Positions 1 to 7,136 of a DNA stretch of 13,967 bases are shown in pieces. Both the position numbers and the translations under genes were made by a program. Within the stretch, counting starts at the first letter, position 1, and the number at the start of each line of letters is the position of its first letter. Source of the DNA: an uncultured Spirochaetaceae bacterium (GTDB taxonomy: Bacteria > Spirochaetota > Spirochaetia > Treponematales > Treponemataceae); the NCBI GenBank assembly GCA_902797925.1, contig CADBUT010000162.1, positions 1-13,967 of the forward strand. Direction: 5' to 3'. The notes under the pieces are model-generated. The model was not told the origin of the DNA. It made no database searches and was given only the letters and a program-made list of their open reading frames with translations.

Positions 1-85
1 CCCTACTTTCCCGCGTAGGCGGGTATTCGCAGCGAGTGCGCAGCACGAAGCTTCGAGCGAAGTAGGTAGCTGCCAGGCTTTTTTA
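1..85. repeat. GC-rich foldable element at the window edge, possibly a dispersed intergenic repeat
   Basis: This stretch is far richer in G+C than the 190 bases after it and is full of self-complementary pieces. CCTACTT (2-8) can pair with AAGTAGG (60-66). Inside that outer stem lie a perfect CCCGC/GCGGG hairpin (10-14 with 19-23, loop GTAG) and a CGCA/TGCG hairpin (28-31 with 37-40). A T-run follows at 80-85. One frame is open from base 2 to a stop at 89-91 but gives a low-complexity peptide with no recognisable family. It could be the tail of a terminator for a gene outside the window, or a copy of a palindromic repeat. Whether it recurs in the genome cannot be seen here. Confidence 0.4.
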
Positions 86-91
86 TTTTAA

Positions 92-275
92 ACAGGTCTT
101 TTACTTCAATAAAAAGCAATTTTATAAACTTATCAAGAAACTCTTTTTAAAGAAAAATGATGTGATATCGGTAAATTTTCCTATATACTCAAATCAAAAG
201 GGATTTTAGTATATTAATAACTGGTATGCAAGTATATAAGTATGTAAGTATGCTAGCGAGGAGATTACTTAAAGT
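92..275 (+). promoter_or_regulatory. AT-rich leader and presumed promoter region of the ABC importer operon
   Basis: This is the gene-free region upstream of the first permease. A fair -10 box, TATACT, lies at 184-189, and a second, TATATT, at 210-215. Neither has a good -35 hexamer at 16-18 bases, which would fit a promoter that needs an activator. A 30-base tandem repeat (224-253) and a GAGGAG ribosome-binding site (258-263) complete the region. The exact promoter is not certain. Confidence 0.4.
224..253. repeat. 8-bp tandem repeat in the importer leader
   Basis: There are nearly four head-to-tail copies of an 8-base unit: GTATGCAA (224-231), GTATATAA (232-239), GTATGTAA (240-247) and a partial GTATGC (248-253). 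They sit between the candidate -10 boxes and the ribosome-binding site. They may be regulator half-sites, part of the 5' leader, or a slippage-prone repeat. Confidence 0.7.
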
Positions 276-1217
276 ATGAAAACAAAAAACGAAAATAAAA
301 TAAGTAAAAAATCTGATTGGAAATGGCATTTTACACAATATTGGCAGTTGTATTTATTAATGCTTGTGCCAATACTTTACTATATTATTTTCCGTTACAT
401 TCCGATGGTAGGCAATATTATTGCATTCCGCCGCTATAGAGCTGGATCAAGCATTTTTGGTGATAAATGGGTCGGATTTAGATATTTCAAGCAGTTCATC
501 GGGGATTCAACTTTCTGGCGCTCATTCAAGAATACATTGTTTTTAAATCTGTCATATTTATTGTTCCGCTTTCCGTTGACACTGATTTTTGCATTGCTTC
601 TTAATGAAATAAGAAATATTTATTGGAAAAAAGTTGTTCAGACAGTTTCATATCTTCCGCATTTTATCTCAATGGTTATTGTTACTGGAATGATTCGTGA
701 ACTGTTGTCAACTGCAGGTCCAATTAATAAGATTATCGAATATTTCGGTGGAGAAGCTATCACTTTTATTGCATTGCCTGAATGGTTCACTACGATCTTT
801 GTAGTATCAGGAATATGGCAATCTCTTGGATGGGGTACAATCCTTTATTTGGCTGCTATGGCAGGTATAAACCCGTCATTGTACGAAGCAGCGGAAGTTG
901 ACGGTGCTAATCATTTTCAGAGAGTTATGCATGTTACATTGCCTTCTATTTTACCGACTATCACAACTTTATTGATTCTTGATATAGGTGGATTAGTCGG
1001 TTCTGGAGCAGCTTTTGAAAAAGTTTTCTTGCTTTATAATCCAATGATTTATGAATCAGCAGATATTATATCGACATATGTTTTCAGATTAGGTCTCGGT
1101 TCAGGCAATTATAGTTATGCAACGGCTGTAAACTTATTTGAAGGCTTGATAAACCTTATTTTATTGACCATAGCAAATTTTACATCTAAGAAATTGACAG
1201 ACAGCGCATTGTGGTAA
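276..1217 (+). CDS. Carbohydrate ABC transporter permease, LplB/YteP-type
   Basis: This is one of two inner-membrane subunits of a CUT1-family sugar importer. The 313-residue protein has a cytoplasmic amino end (about 1-22) and then about six hydrophobic helices, the first near residues 24-40. The coupling motif that contacts the ATPase reads EAAEVDGAN from residue 204, followed by the usual LP at 222-223. The amino-terminal arrangement, with VPILYYIIFRYIPM after the charged start, is typical of the LplB branch of the BPD_transp_1 family. The ATG at 276 follows GAGGAG (258-263) with a rather long 12-base gap, and no better start is visible. The gene ends 12 bases before the second permease, so the two are almost certainly cotranscribed and make a heterodimer. 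The substrate is unknown; an oligosaccharide from plant fibre is a guess from context. Confidence 0.92.
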   Translation: MKTKNENKISKKSDWKWHFTQYWQLYLLMLVPILYYIIFRYIPMVGNIIAFRRYRAGSSIFGDKWVGFRYFKQFIGDSTFWRSFKNTLFLNLSYLLFRFPLTLIFALLLNEIRNIYWKKVVQTVSYLPHFISMVIVTGMIRELLSTAGPINKIIEYFGGEAITFIALPEWFTTIFVVSGIWQSLGWGTILYLAAMAGINPSLYEAAEVDGANHFQRVMHVTLPSILPTITTLLILDIGGLVGSGAAFEKVFLLYNPMIYESADIISTYVFRLGLGSGNYSYATAVNLFEGLINLILLTIANFTSKKLTDSALW

Positions 1218-1229
1218 TTGGAGATTGAA

Positions 1230-2141
1230 ATGAGAGCAGTAGAAACTAGAAAAAGTGTAATGAAAAAACATCATCTCGAGACATCAAGATATCAGATGTT
1301 TCAGATTTTCAATAATGTTTTGATGGTATTAATCTGTATTGCAACACTTTATCCGTTTTTGTATTTGGTCGCGCAATCATTTTCTTCTGAACAGGCAATA
1401 ATTCAGGGAAAAGTATCGATAATTCCAGTAGATTTCAATTTAACTACATATATTTCAGTTATCAAGCAAGGTGAATTCCTGAAATTCTATGGCAATACCA
1501 TCATTTATTCAATAATTGGAACTGCATTATCAATATTTTTCAGTGCATGCCTTGCCTACCCTTTGTCAAAGCCTCAGCTAAAACTGAATAAATTTCTGAC
1601 ACCGTTTGTCATTTTTACGATGTATTTTGGCGGCGGTCTGATTCCTAATTATGTTCTTATGTTGAAGCTCGGACTTCGTGATACTATTGCTGCTTTCATT
1701 CTGCCTGGAATGATTTCAACATACTATGTTCTGCTGATGAAATCATTCTTTGCGAATTCACCTAAAGAACTTGAAGAAGCCGGAGAAATAGACGGGCTTT
1801 CAAAGATCGGAATATTCTTTAAGATTGTTCTGCCGCTTTCAACACCGATTTTGGCAACAATGATTTTGTTTTATGCCGTTGCATATTGGAACAACTGGTT
1901 CAATGCTTATCTTTACTTGGATTCACGCCCAAAATGGCCGGTTGCCTATTATTTAAGGACAATCATAATCGGAGCTTCCACTTCAGCTGACCCAGGCGAA
2001 GTTACAGCAGAATCAATGCAGATTGCAACAAACATAAAGTCTTGCTGCATGCTTCTGATGGCACTGCCGATTATTTGTGTTTATCCGTTTGTTCAGAAAT
2101 ATTACGTTCAGGGCATGATGCTCGGCGGCGTTAAAGAATAA
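1230..2141 (+). CDS. Carbohydrate ABC transporter permease, LplC/YtcP-type
   Basis: This is the second inner-membrane subunit of the same CUT1-type importer, about 303 residues. The first strong helix is near residues 28-48. The ATPase-contact motif reads ELEEAGEIDGLS from residue 180, with glycine in place of the usual second alanine, as is common in this branch, and LPLS follows at 201-204. The carboxyl end (QGMMLGGVKE) matches the (K/Q)G(M/V)M-G-(V/L)KG ending usual for LplC-like permeases. The start is placed at ATG 1230 rather than at TTG 1218, which directly abuts the previous stop, because GGAG at 1220-1223 lies six bases before this ATG. The partner permease is upstream and the binding protein lies 144 bases downstream. 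Confidence 0.92.
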   Translation: MRAVETRKSVMKKHHLETSRYQMFQIFNNVLMVLICIATLYPFLYLVAQSFSSEQAIIQGKVSIIPVDFNLTTYISVIKQGEFLKFYGNTIIYSIIGTALSIFFSACLAYPLSKPQLKLNKFLTPFVIFTMYFGGGLIPNYVLMLKLGLRDTIAAFILPGMISTYYVLLMKSFFANSPKELEEAGEIDGLSKIGIFFKIVLPLSTPILATMILFYAVAYWNNWFNAYLYLDSRPKWPVAYYLRTIIIGASTSADPGEVTAESMQIATNIKSCCMLLMALPIICVYPFVQKYYVQGMMLGGVKE

Positions 2142-2154
2142 ATTCAGAAAATTG

Positions 2155-2188
2155 GTTTATATGCAGCAAAATGCTGTATTAAATAAAC
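2155..2188 (+). other. Intercistronic hairpin between permease and binding-protein genes
   Basis: ATGCAGCA (2161-2168) pairs with TGCTGTAT (2172-2179) over a three-base loop, with one G-T wobble. GTTTAT (2155-2160) pairs with ATAAAC (2183-2188) after a three-base bulge. No T-run follows, so it is not an ordinary terminator. In binding-protein importer operons such hairpins often protect mRNA ends and raise binding-protein output over permeases. That role is inferred here. Confidence 0.6.
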
Positions 2189-2285
2189 GGAATGAAGTTG
2201 CTGTTTGGGAGAAACAAATCTTTCATTTCGAATTTTAGAATGTGCTTAACAAGCGCGTTCTTGAGATTTTGTAGGAGGAATCTCT

Positions 2286-3998
2286 ATGAAAAAGTTTACG
2301 CTTGTATTGGCAGCATTGCTTGCACTTTCTGTGTTAGTAACAAGCTGCGGCAAGAAAGGAACCGCGAAGGTTGAAAATGCAGCTGAAGCTAAAGGTTATA
2401 CGTTTGGCGAAGGCGTTACGTTCCATTCAGATGAACCAGTGACTTATACTATGTTCTTCAGCGATGCTTCCTGGTATCCGATGGCCGAGACATGGAAGAC
2501 GGAAGGTATTTTCAAGAAAATTGAAGAATTGACGAATGTAAAGCTTGATATCATTTCTTATGATTCAGGCGATTATACAAACAAGATAGGCCTTGCAATC
2601 AATGCCGGTCAGTCAGCTTATATTGTTCCAAAAGTTTACGATGAAAATGCTTTTGTTGACGGCGGTGCAGTTGTAGCAGTTTCAGACTATACAAAATACA
2701 TGCCGAACTTTACATCATTCTACAACAAGTACAACATGAAGAAAGATGTTGATACAATCGTAAAAGCCGACGGAAAATTCTACCGTCTGCCTGGTATGCT
2801 CGAAGCACCTATGCAGGATTATACAATCTTGCTGCGCGAAGACCTTTTTGAAGGTGCCGGTATTGACATTGCAAAACTTGAAAAAGATTGGACTTGGGAT
2901 GATCTTTATGATGCTTTGGTAAAAGTCAAGGCTTATATGGTTCAGAAAGGCATTATTACTGAAAAGGACTATGTATGGTCAGACTTGTGGTGTGGTGCAA
3001 CATCAGGTCATGGAACAGGCGGTAACCTTCTTAAGCTTATGGGAACTTCTTATGGTGTTCCTTCTGGTTGGGCAATTGAAGGCGCATCCGGCGGTCTTGC
3101 TTTTGATTTCAAGAAAGATGAATGGTATCTTGCTTCAACGACAGAAAATTACAAGAAATTCGTTTCAACGCTCAACAAATTTGTAAAGGGCGGAATTCTT
3201 GATCCTGAAACATTTACACAGGATGATAATACAGCTCAGAACAGATTCTATAACGGAAAGACAGCTATTATCAGCACAAACCGCGGTATGTATGCAACTC
3301 AGACTGCCGGTCTTGATACAGGCGTAGGCAAAGGTAACTACAAGGTTTATCTTGCAATGACACCTGTTGCTTTGAACAGATATTCTGCTGACAATACACG
3401 TCTTGAAAACGGTGTAATGATTGCAAAAAGAGCGCTTGATGAACTCGGTGAAGCTGATTTCATCAAAATGATGCGCTTCGTAGACTGGCTCTGGTATTCT
3501 CCTGAAGCTTATGTTCTTTACAAGTGGGGCGTTGAAGGTGAAACATTCCAGTATGTAACAGATGAAACAACTGGCTTGAAAGTTAAGAAGCTTCTTCCGG
3601 GCTTCAAATGCGGCGGTCTTGGCATTGGCGGTTCAGAAGATGACGTTGACATCCGTCTTAAGTGGGGCTATGCAGGCGGTAACTTCTGGTATGGTCATAC
3701 TTTGGCTGAAATGAGCGACAACCTTTCACCGACTCACCAGGATTTTTATGCACGCCTTGCAAAATATCGTGAAGTACGCCCAGTAAATCCATCAATTCCT
3801 GCTGATGAAGATGAACGCGAACAGCTTAAGCTTTGGTCAACACCTTTGACAGACAATATCAATGCATGGACATTGAAATTTGCTACAGGTCAGAAAGATA
3901 TTGAAAAAGACTGGAACGAATATGTAAAGAGCTGCGATAACTTGCACGCCGCTGATTTTGTAAAGCTCAACAACGATATTTACAAACGTTCTAAGTAA
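2286..3998 (+). CDS. Extracellular solute-binding lipoprotein of the ABC importer, LplA/YtcQ-like
   Basis: This is the substrate-capturing subunit of the importer, 570 residues, which is normal for the large LplA/YtcQ cluster of binding proteins. The amino end is a lipoprotein signal peptide: MKK, a hydrophobic stretch at 4-18 and a VTSC lipobox with the acylated cysteine at residue 21. The mature protein should sit on the membrane facing the periplasm. It is rich in aromatic residues (for example the WTWDDLYDAL stretch near 203), as expected for sugar binding, and it ends with the family-typical FATGQKDIEKDWNEYV segment. AGGAGGA at 2273-2279, six bases before the ATG, is the best ribosome-binding site in the window and fits high expression. 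It is the last gene of the operon. A true terminator lies about 110 bases downstream, after two overlapping hairpins. The ligand cannot be read from sequence. Confidence 0.92.
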   Translation: MKKFTLVLAALLALSVLVTSCGKKGTAKVENAAEAKGYTFGEGVTFHSDEPVTYTMFFSDASWYPMAETWKTEGIFKKIEELTNVKLDIISYDSGDYTNKIGLAINAGQSAYIVPKVYDENAFVDGGAVVAVSDYTKYMPNFTSFYNKYNMKKDVDTIVKADGKFYRLPGMLEAPMQDYTILLREDLFEGAGIDIAKLEKDWTWDDLYDALVKVKAYMVQKGIITEKDYVWSDLWCGATSGHGTGGNLLKLMGTSYGVPSGWAIEGASGGLAFDFKKDEWYLASTTENYKKFVSTLNKFVKGGILDPETFTQDDNTAQNRFYNGKTAIISTNRGMYATQTAGLDTGVGKGNYKVYLAMTPVALNRYSADNTRLENGVMIAKRALDELGEADFIKMMRFVDWLWYSPEAYVLYKWGVEGETFQYVTDETTGLKVKKLLPGFKCGGLGIGGSEDDVDIRLKWGYAGGNFWYGHTLAEMSDNLSPTHQDFYARLAKYREVRPVNPSIPADEDEREQLKLWSTPLTDNINAWTLKFATGQKDIEKDWNEYVKSCDNLHAADFVKLNNDIYKRSK

Positions 3999-4067
3999 TT
4001 TTTAAGGCAGAGCGCTATCCGCTCTGTCTTAGAAAGTGCTGAAAACTTTTCAGTGCTTTCTAAGACA
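3989..4067 (+). other. Two overlapping, mutually exclusive hairpins after the importer operon
   Basis: Hairpin 1 pairs 4004-4014 with 4020-4030 (11 bp, one wobble, loop CTATC). Hairpin 2 pairs 4025-4044 with 4048-4067 (20 bp, two wobbles, three-base loop). They share 4025-4030, so only one can form fully. TTCTAAG occurs twice, at 3989-3995 inside the last codons of the binding-protein gene and at 4058-4064. Either copy can pair with CTTAGAA at 4028-4034. No T-run follows hairpin 2. The layout is attenuator-like, but there is no obvious downstream target except the terminator at 4107-4152. Confidence 0.6.
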
Positions 4068-4106
4068 TTGTATGTCCAATTGAAAAACATTTCTCCATTT
4101 TCTTTT

Positions 4107-4152
4107 AAGCCGGAAACTGAATAATCTTGACGATAAGTTTCCGGCTTTTTTT
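4107..4152 (+). terminator. Rho-independent terminator of the importer operon
   Basis: A perfect 12-bp stem, AAGCCGGAAACT (4107-4118) with AGTTTCCGGCTT (4136-4147), has a 17-base loop and runs directly into seven Ts (4146-4152). The T-run lies only on the plus-strand side, so it stops the importer transcript. Confidence 0.9.
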
Positions 4153-4181
4153 GTGTTGAATGGTAATTTTCATTCATATTC

Positions 4182-4209
4182 TTGACCTAAGCAAAAAATT
4201 AAGTATATT
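4182..4209 (+). promoter_or_regulatory. Sigma-70-type promoter of the yqeY-like gene
   Basis: A -35 box TTGACC (4182-4187) and a -10 box TATATT (4204-4209) are separated by 16 bases. They lie just after the importer terminator and 26 bases before the ATG, so the next gene is independently expressed. Confidence 0.65.
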
Positions 4210-4235
4210 AGAAATATAGAAACAGGAGTTTGAAA

Positions 4236-4658
4236 ATGACCACAAAAGAAATGTTCAAAGAAAGAATGATGATTAGAAAAACGAATCCGGTAAGAGCATC
4301 TGTACTTGGAATGCTGATTGACGCTGTTCAAAAGAATATCCGCGAGCTTAACCGCGAAGAAACTGAAGCCGATATAGCGCAGGCTGCAAAAAAGATGTAT
4401 GACCAGACTGAAGCCACTGTAGCAGAATACAAGAAGGGCGGCGCAGACACAGCAGAACTTGAAGCGCAGCTTGCTGTTCTTAAAGAATTTGTACCGGAAA
4501 CACTTTCGCCTGAAGCCACAAAAGCTGAAATTCAGAAAATCTTAGATGAGCTTGCACCGGAAGAAAGAGTTTTGAAAAACATCATGCCTAAACTTAAAGC
4601 AGTTCCGGGAATAGACATGAAAGCCGCAAAAACAATAGTTGAAGCATTGTTAAAATAG
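4236..4658 (+). CDS. yqeY: GatB/YqeY-domain protein
   Basis: This small cytoplasmic protein of about 140 residues belongs to the YqeY family, which resembles the tail domain of the aspartyl/glutamyl-tRNA amidotransferase subunit GatB. Family features seen in order are the charged amino-terminal helix followed by RASVLGMLIDAVQKN near residue 20, the YDQTEATVAEYKKGG helix, LKEFVPETLSPE near residue 85 (the usual L..(Y/F)(L/M)P..LS..E), and the carboxyl-terminal block NIMPKLKAVPGIDMKAAKTI, which normally begins GkvM in other members. Length matches the family. The ATG at 4236 is preferred over the in-frame TTG at 4230 because CAGGAG (4223-4228) is seven bases upstream. It stands alone between the importer and the cyclase-like gene. 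The precise function of stand-alone YqeY is not settled, though a tRNA-related role is usually presumed. Confidence 0.88.
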   Translation: MTTKEMFKERMMIRKTNPVRASVLGMLIDAVQKNIRELNREETEADIAQAAKKMYDQTEATVAEYKKGGADTAELEAQLAVLKEFVPETLSPEATKAEIQKILDELAPEERVLKNIMPKLKAVPGIDMKAAKTIVEALLK

Positions 4659-4765
4659 CAGCGGTTGGTATTATTCTGCTAAAAATGCTTTTTGTCCGCA
4701 TAAGTTTTTTCCGATAATAAGTTTAAGAAATTTTACTATAAAACAATTATATTTATCGGATAAAT

Positions 4766-6010
4766 ATGTCTCTGCCAGCTGATAACTTGTTAAGACAAAA
4801 AGAAATACATGGTTTGTACGCCGCAACCTTTGCAAGGGTATTCCTGCTTCTTGCAATTGGTGTTGTAGTTTATTACTCTTCATTATCGCAAAACTTAATA
4901 TATGAAATTTGCGGCACAATGTCGTTTGTCATTCTTGTGTCACTGATAATGATATTCAATGTGCACAAGTCAAGAAACCCAAAAGGTGCCGGTATTTTCG
5001 GTTTAATTTTAGATGTACTGATTTTAGCGGCACTTCCATTGTTCTGGTACTTTTTTCTTGCGGAAAAGCCTTTGCCGCCTGCCGCACTTACAAAGACAAT
5101 GTATCCGTTTATCTGGCTTTTGATTTTGATAGTCCAGCTGTTCTCGCTAAGACCGTCAATGGTTTTTGTAATTGGGCTTTCAGCAGGATTAATTCAGGCG
5201 GGTTTGCTGGTTTTTACATATTTGGACCCGAACACAAAATTCTCGACTTCTCTTTCGGGAATTTCAGATGCAAATACGGTTGTTATAACTTATCAGGCAG
5301 CAGCCATTTTATCAGCAATTTTTTCAGGTTTGGTGGGCGCATACATTGTGTCCAGCGTAAGAAACCTGCTTGTGGACGCAGAATTTGCTTCAGGTGACGA
5401 AGTTCTTTTCACAGACAATACTTCTGATGCAAGAAGCGGAACTGAAACAGAGGCGGCCGTGCTTTCATGTGAAATCAAGAATTTTACGGCTGAAACAGAA
5501 GGGCTTGAGGCAGAGCAGATTTTCAAAGTGCTTTCGATGTTTCACCGCACAATGGGAGCAATTGTAAGAAGCCATAATGGAAAAATTGCCGCAAATAACG
5601 AAACATTATGCGCGGCATTTATGTTCAGCGTAGGCCCAAGACGGAACAACGGCGCAGAGCAGGCGCTGCAGGCTGCCGTAAAGATGCTTGAATCAATCGA
5701 TGAATTGAACAAGCTGCTTGCTGAGAACAAACTGCCGGAAATTGAAATAGACATCGGCATACATTGCGGAACAATTGCTGTAGGCAGCCTGCACATTAAC
5801 GGTAGACCTGTCTTTACTCTTGCCGGTGAGACTGTGACCTTTGCCCAGCGCGTCAAGAACGCATGTAAGTCTACCGGCGTGCCGCTTTTGTTTTCGGGCT
5901 TCACTAAAGATATGCTAAACGGCTCAGAAAAGTATGCACAGCCGGTTGGTTCATTTTCGGTACGCGGCAAAGAAGAAAAAATCACCGTCTACACCACAAG
6001 CCAGATTTAG
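4766..6010 (+). CDS. Six-helix membrane protein with a degenerate class III nucleotidyl cyclase domain
   Basis: This 414-residue protein has about six membrane helices (near 20-42, 50-66, 75-98, 112-126, 130-152 and 171-195), then a linker and a class III cyclase homology domain (about 229-412). Recognisable blocks are AAVLSCEIKNFT (230-241), NGKIAANNETLCAAF (271-285), IDIGIHCGTIAVG (328-340) and GETVTFAQRV (354-363). In active cyclases the first metal-binding Asp sits where Glu236 is, the second where Glu279 appears to fall, the adenine-contact Asp at Glu355 and the transition-state Asn at Thr358. The transition-state Arg is kept as Arg362. Several key positions are thus changed, so it is probably a weak cyclase or a non-catalytic sensor or partner. 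The ATG at 4766 lacks a good ribosome-binding site, but an earlier start would gain little and a later one would cut the first helix. It converges with the four-gene operon, leaving 25 bases between stops. Confidence 0.85.
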   Translation: MSLPADNLLRQKEIHGLYAATFARVFLLLAIGVVVYYSSLSQNLIYEICGTMSFVILVSLIMIFNVHKSRNPKGAGIFGLILDVLILAALPLFWYFFLAEKPLPPAALTKTMYPFIWLLILIVQLFSLRPSMVFVIGLSAGLIQAGLLVFTYLDPNTKFSTSLSGISDANTVVITYQAAAILSAIFSGLVGAYIVSSVRNLLVDAEFASGDEVLFTDNTSDARSGTETEAAVLSCEIKNFTAETEGLEAEQIFKVLSMFHRTMGAIVRSHNGKIAANNETLCAAFMFSVGPRRNNGAEQALQAAVKMLESIDELNKLLAENKLPEIEIDIGIHCGTIAVGSLHINGRPVFTLAGETVTFAQRVKNACKSTGVPLLFSGFTKDMLNGSEKYAQPVGSFSVRGKEEKITVYTTSQI

Positions 6011-6035
6011 GCTGAAAAGCTGTACTTATTTGCTT

Positions 6036-7136
6036 CTATTTATTCAGGTTTCTGTAAATGTCCTGAGCTGTGTGAAAATGGTCTTTGATTACAGTTTCTT
6101 CAAGATTTTCTTTCGTTATGGCGTAGGGCTGTTCGCAATAAAATGGAACAAGCTTGCCGCTTTTATTAGGAAAATAATCATCAGGCGTTTCAGGCGTGCC
6201 TTTAATCAATGACATTGTAACATTTGCAGCTCTTGTTGCAAGCGATTTTATGGGCTTGTACACTGTCATAAATTGGGTGCCTTCTGCTATGTGCTGGCAT
6301 GCTGACAAGTCCGCGTCCTGACCTGTAACGAGGATTTTTCCAGCCAGGCGGCGCTCTGCCAAAAGCTGAAGAACAGCCTCTGCAATCTGATCGTTACCGC
6401 ATGTAATTGCGTCAAAGTCTGTTGATGTAGCAAAAACTTCGCCAGCCTTTTTTAAGGCTTCGTCGAAACTCCACTCCTCAAGCCAAATCTGCCTTTTTAT
6501 TTCGATTTTTCCCCCGGTTACAAAAGGGTCAAGCACGCTGATAATGCCGCGGTTTACTTCATAAGAGTTGCTGTCCCGCCTTGATCCGTTGATAATCAGA
6601 TAATTGCCTTGCGGACATGCTGCAACCAATGACTTCGCCATAAGCATACCGACAGATTTGTTGTCAAAAGACACATACGCATCAATAGGCACTCCGTTTA
6701 TCGGGCGGTCATAGGCAATTACAGGAATCTGCTTTTCAGTAACCTGTTGAATTACGCCGGAAAGCAGGTCACTGTCATTCGGAATAACGACAAGTGCATC
6801 GATATCTTTTGAAAGCAGGTACTCAATCTGTGTTATCTGCGCTTCAGTTCCGCCGGCGGAGAGCTGAAAAAGTACTTCACCGCCTAAAGCGGCGATTTCG
6901 CTTGAGAAAATCTTAATATCTTTGTTCCAGCGCTCAAGGATGAATGTGTCAGAAGCAATAGAAAATCCGATTCTGGGCTTTGTCTTGTTTTTCCTGTTCC
7001 TATTGGCTGATTTTTCAGTATTTATAGAAAATGGAATACTTTGCTGTATTTTTGTTTTTGAGCAGCTGAAAAATGAAAGCGAAAAAATTACAAGAATTGT
7101 TGCAGCCGCTATTCTTAAAAACTTTGCAAATTTCAT
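6036..7136 (-). CDS. xylF: XylF-like D-xylose-binding periplasmic lipoprotein
   Basis: This 366-residue protein has a lipoprotein signal (hydrophobic 8-22, lipobox FFSC, Cys25), a polar linker (26-54) and a type I periplasmic sugar-binding fold. It matches Escherichia coli XylF along its length: ERWNKD near 68, AYDRPI (141-146), VSFDN (155-159), PQGNY (175-179), GQDAD (272-276), MTVYKPI (290-296) and TVIKDHFH near 348. The positions that contact xylose in XylF are kept: Asp143-Arg144, Asp188, Asn190, Trp218 or Trp222, Asn248-Asp249, Asp274 and Lys294. Xylose binding is therefore likely. Its ATG overlaps the response-regulator stop (ATGA), so it is translationally coupled as the last gene of the sensor operon. 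Possible roles are the binding protein of a xylose importer whose XylG/XylH partners are elsewhere, or a second sensor input. The extra linker compared with E. coli XylF fits membrane tethering. Confidence 0.88.
   Translation of the reverse strand: MKFAKFLRIAAATILVIFSLSFFSCSKTKIQQSIPFSINTEKSANRNRKNKTKPRIGFSIASDTFILERWNKDIKIFSSEIAALGGEVLFQLSAGGTEAQITQIEYLLSKDIDALVVIPNDSDLLSGVIQQVTEKQIPVIAYDRPINGVPIDAYVSFDNKSVGMLMAKSLVAACPQGNYLIINGSRRDSNSYEVNRGIISVLDPFVTGGKIEIKRQIWLEEWSFDEALKKAGEVFATSTDFDAITCGNDQIAEAVLQLLAERRLAGKILVTGQDADLSACQHIAEGTQFMTVYKPIKSLATRAANVTMSLIKGTPETPDDYFPNKSGKLVPFYCEQPYAITKENLEETVIKDHFHTAQDIYRNLNK

Noticed and set aside
2..66. Cloverleaf-like fold at the window start considered as a tRNA
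   Set aside because: No anticodon arm, no conserved D-loop or T-arm bases and no standard arm lengths.
224..253. Tandem repeat considered as a CRISPR array
   Set aside because: Units are 8 bases with no spacers and no cas genes nearby.
1218..1229. TTG start for the second permease
   Set aside because: The ATG at 1230 has a well-spaced GGAG; the TTG directly abuts the previous stop and would place that site inside the gene.
2192..2374. 60-residue frame running into the binding-protein start
   Set aside because: Overlaps the leader and signal peptide of the binding-protein gene in another frame; no recognisable product.
3980..4177. 65-residue minus-strand frame after the binding-protein gene
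   Set aside because: It spans the hairpins and the terminator, which explain the sequence better; no ribosome-binding site or homology.
4909..5397. 162-residue open frame overlapping the cyclase-like gene
   Set aside because: Cysteine- and phenylalanine-rich out-of-frame translation of the membrane-helix region; no independent coding signal.
5542..5985. 147-residue antisense frame in the cyclase domain
   Set aside because: Antisense to a gene with clear domain homology and no start signal.
6011..6035. Bidirectional terminator between the convergent cyclase and xylF-like genes
   Set aside because: Only 25 bases, with no convincing stem followed by a T-run on either strand.
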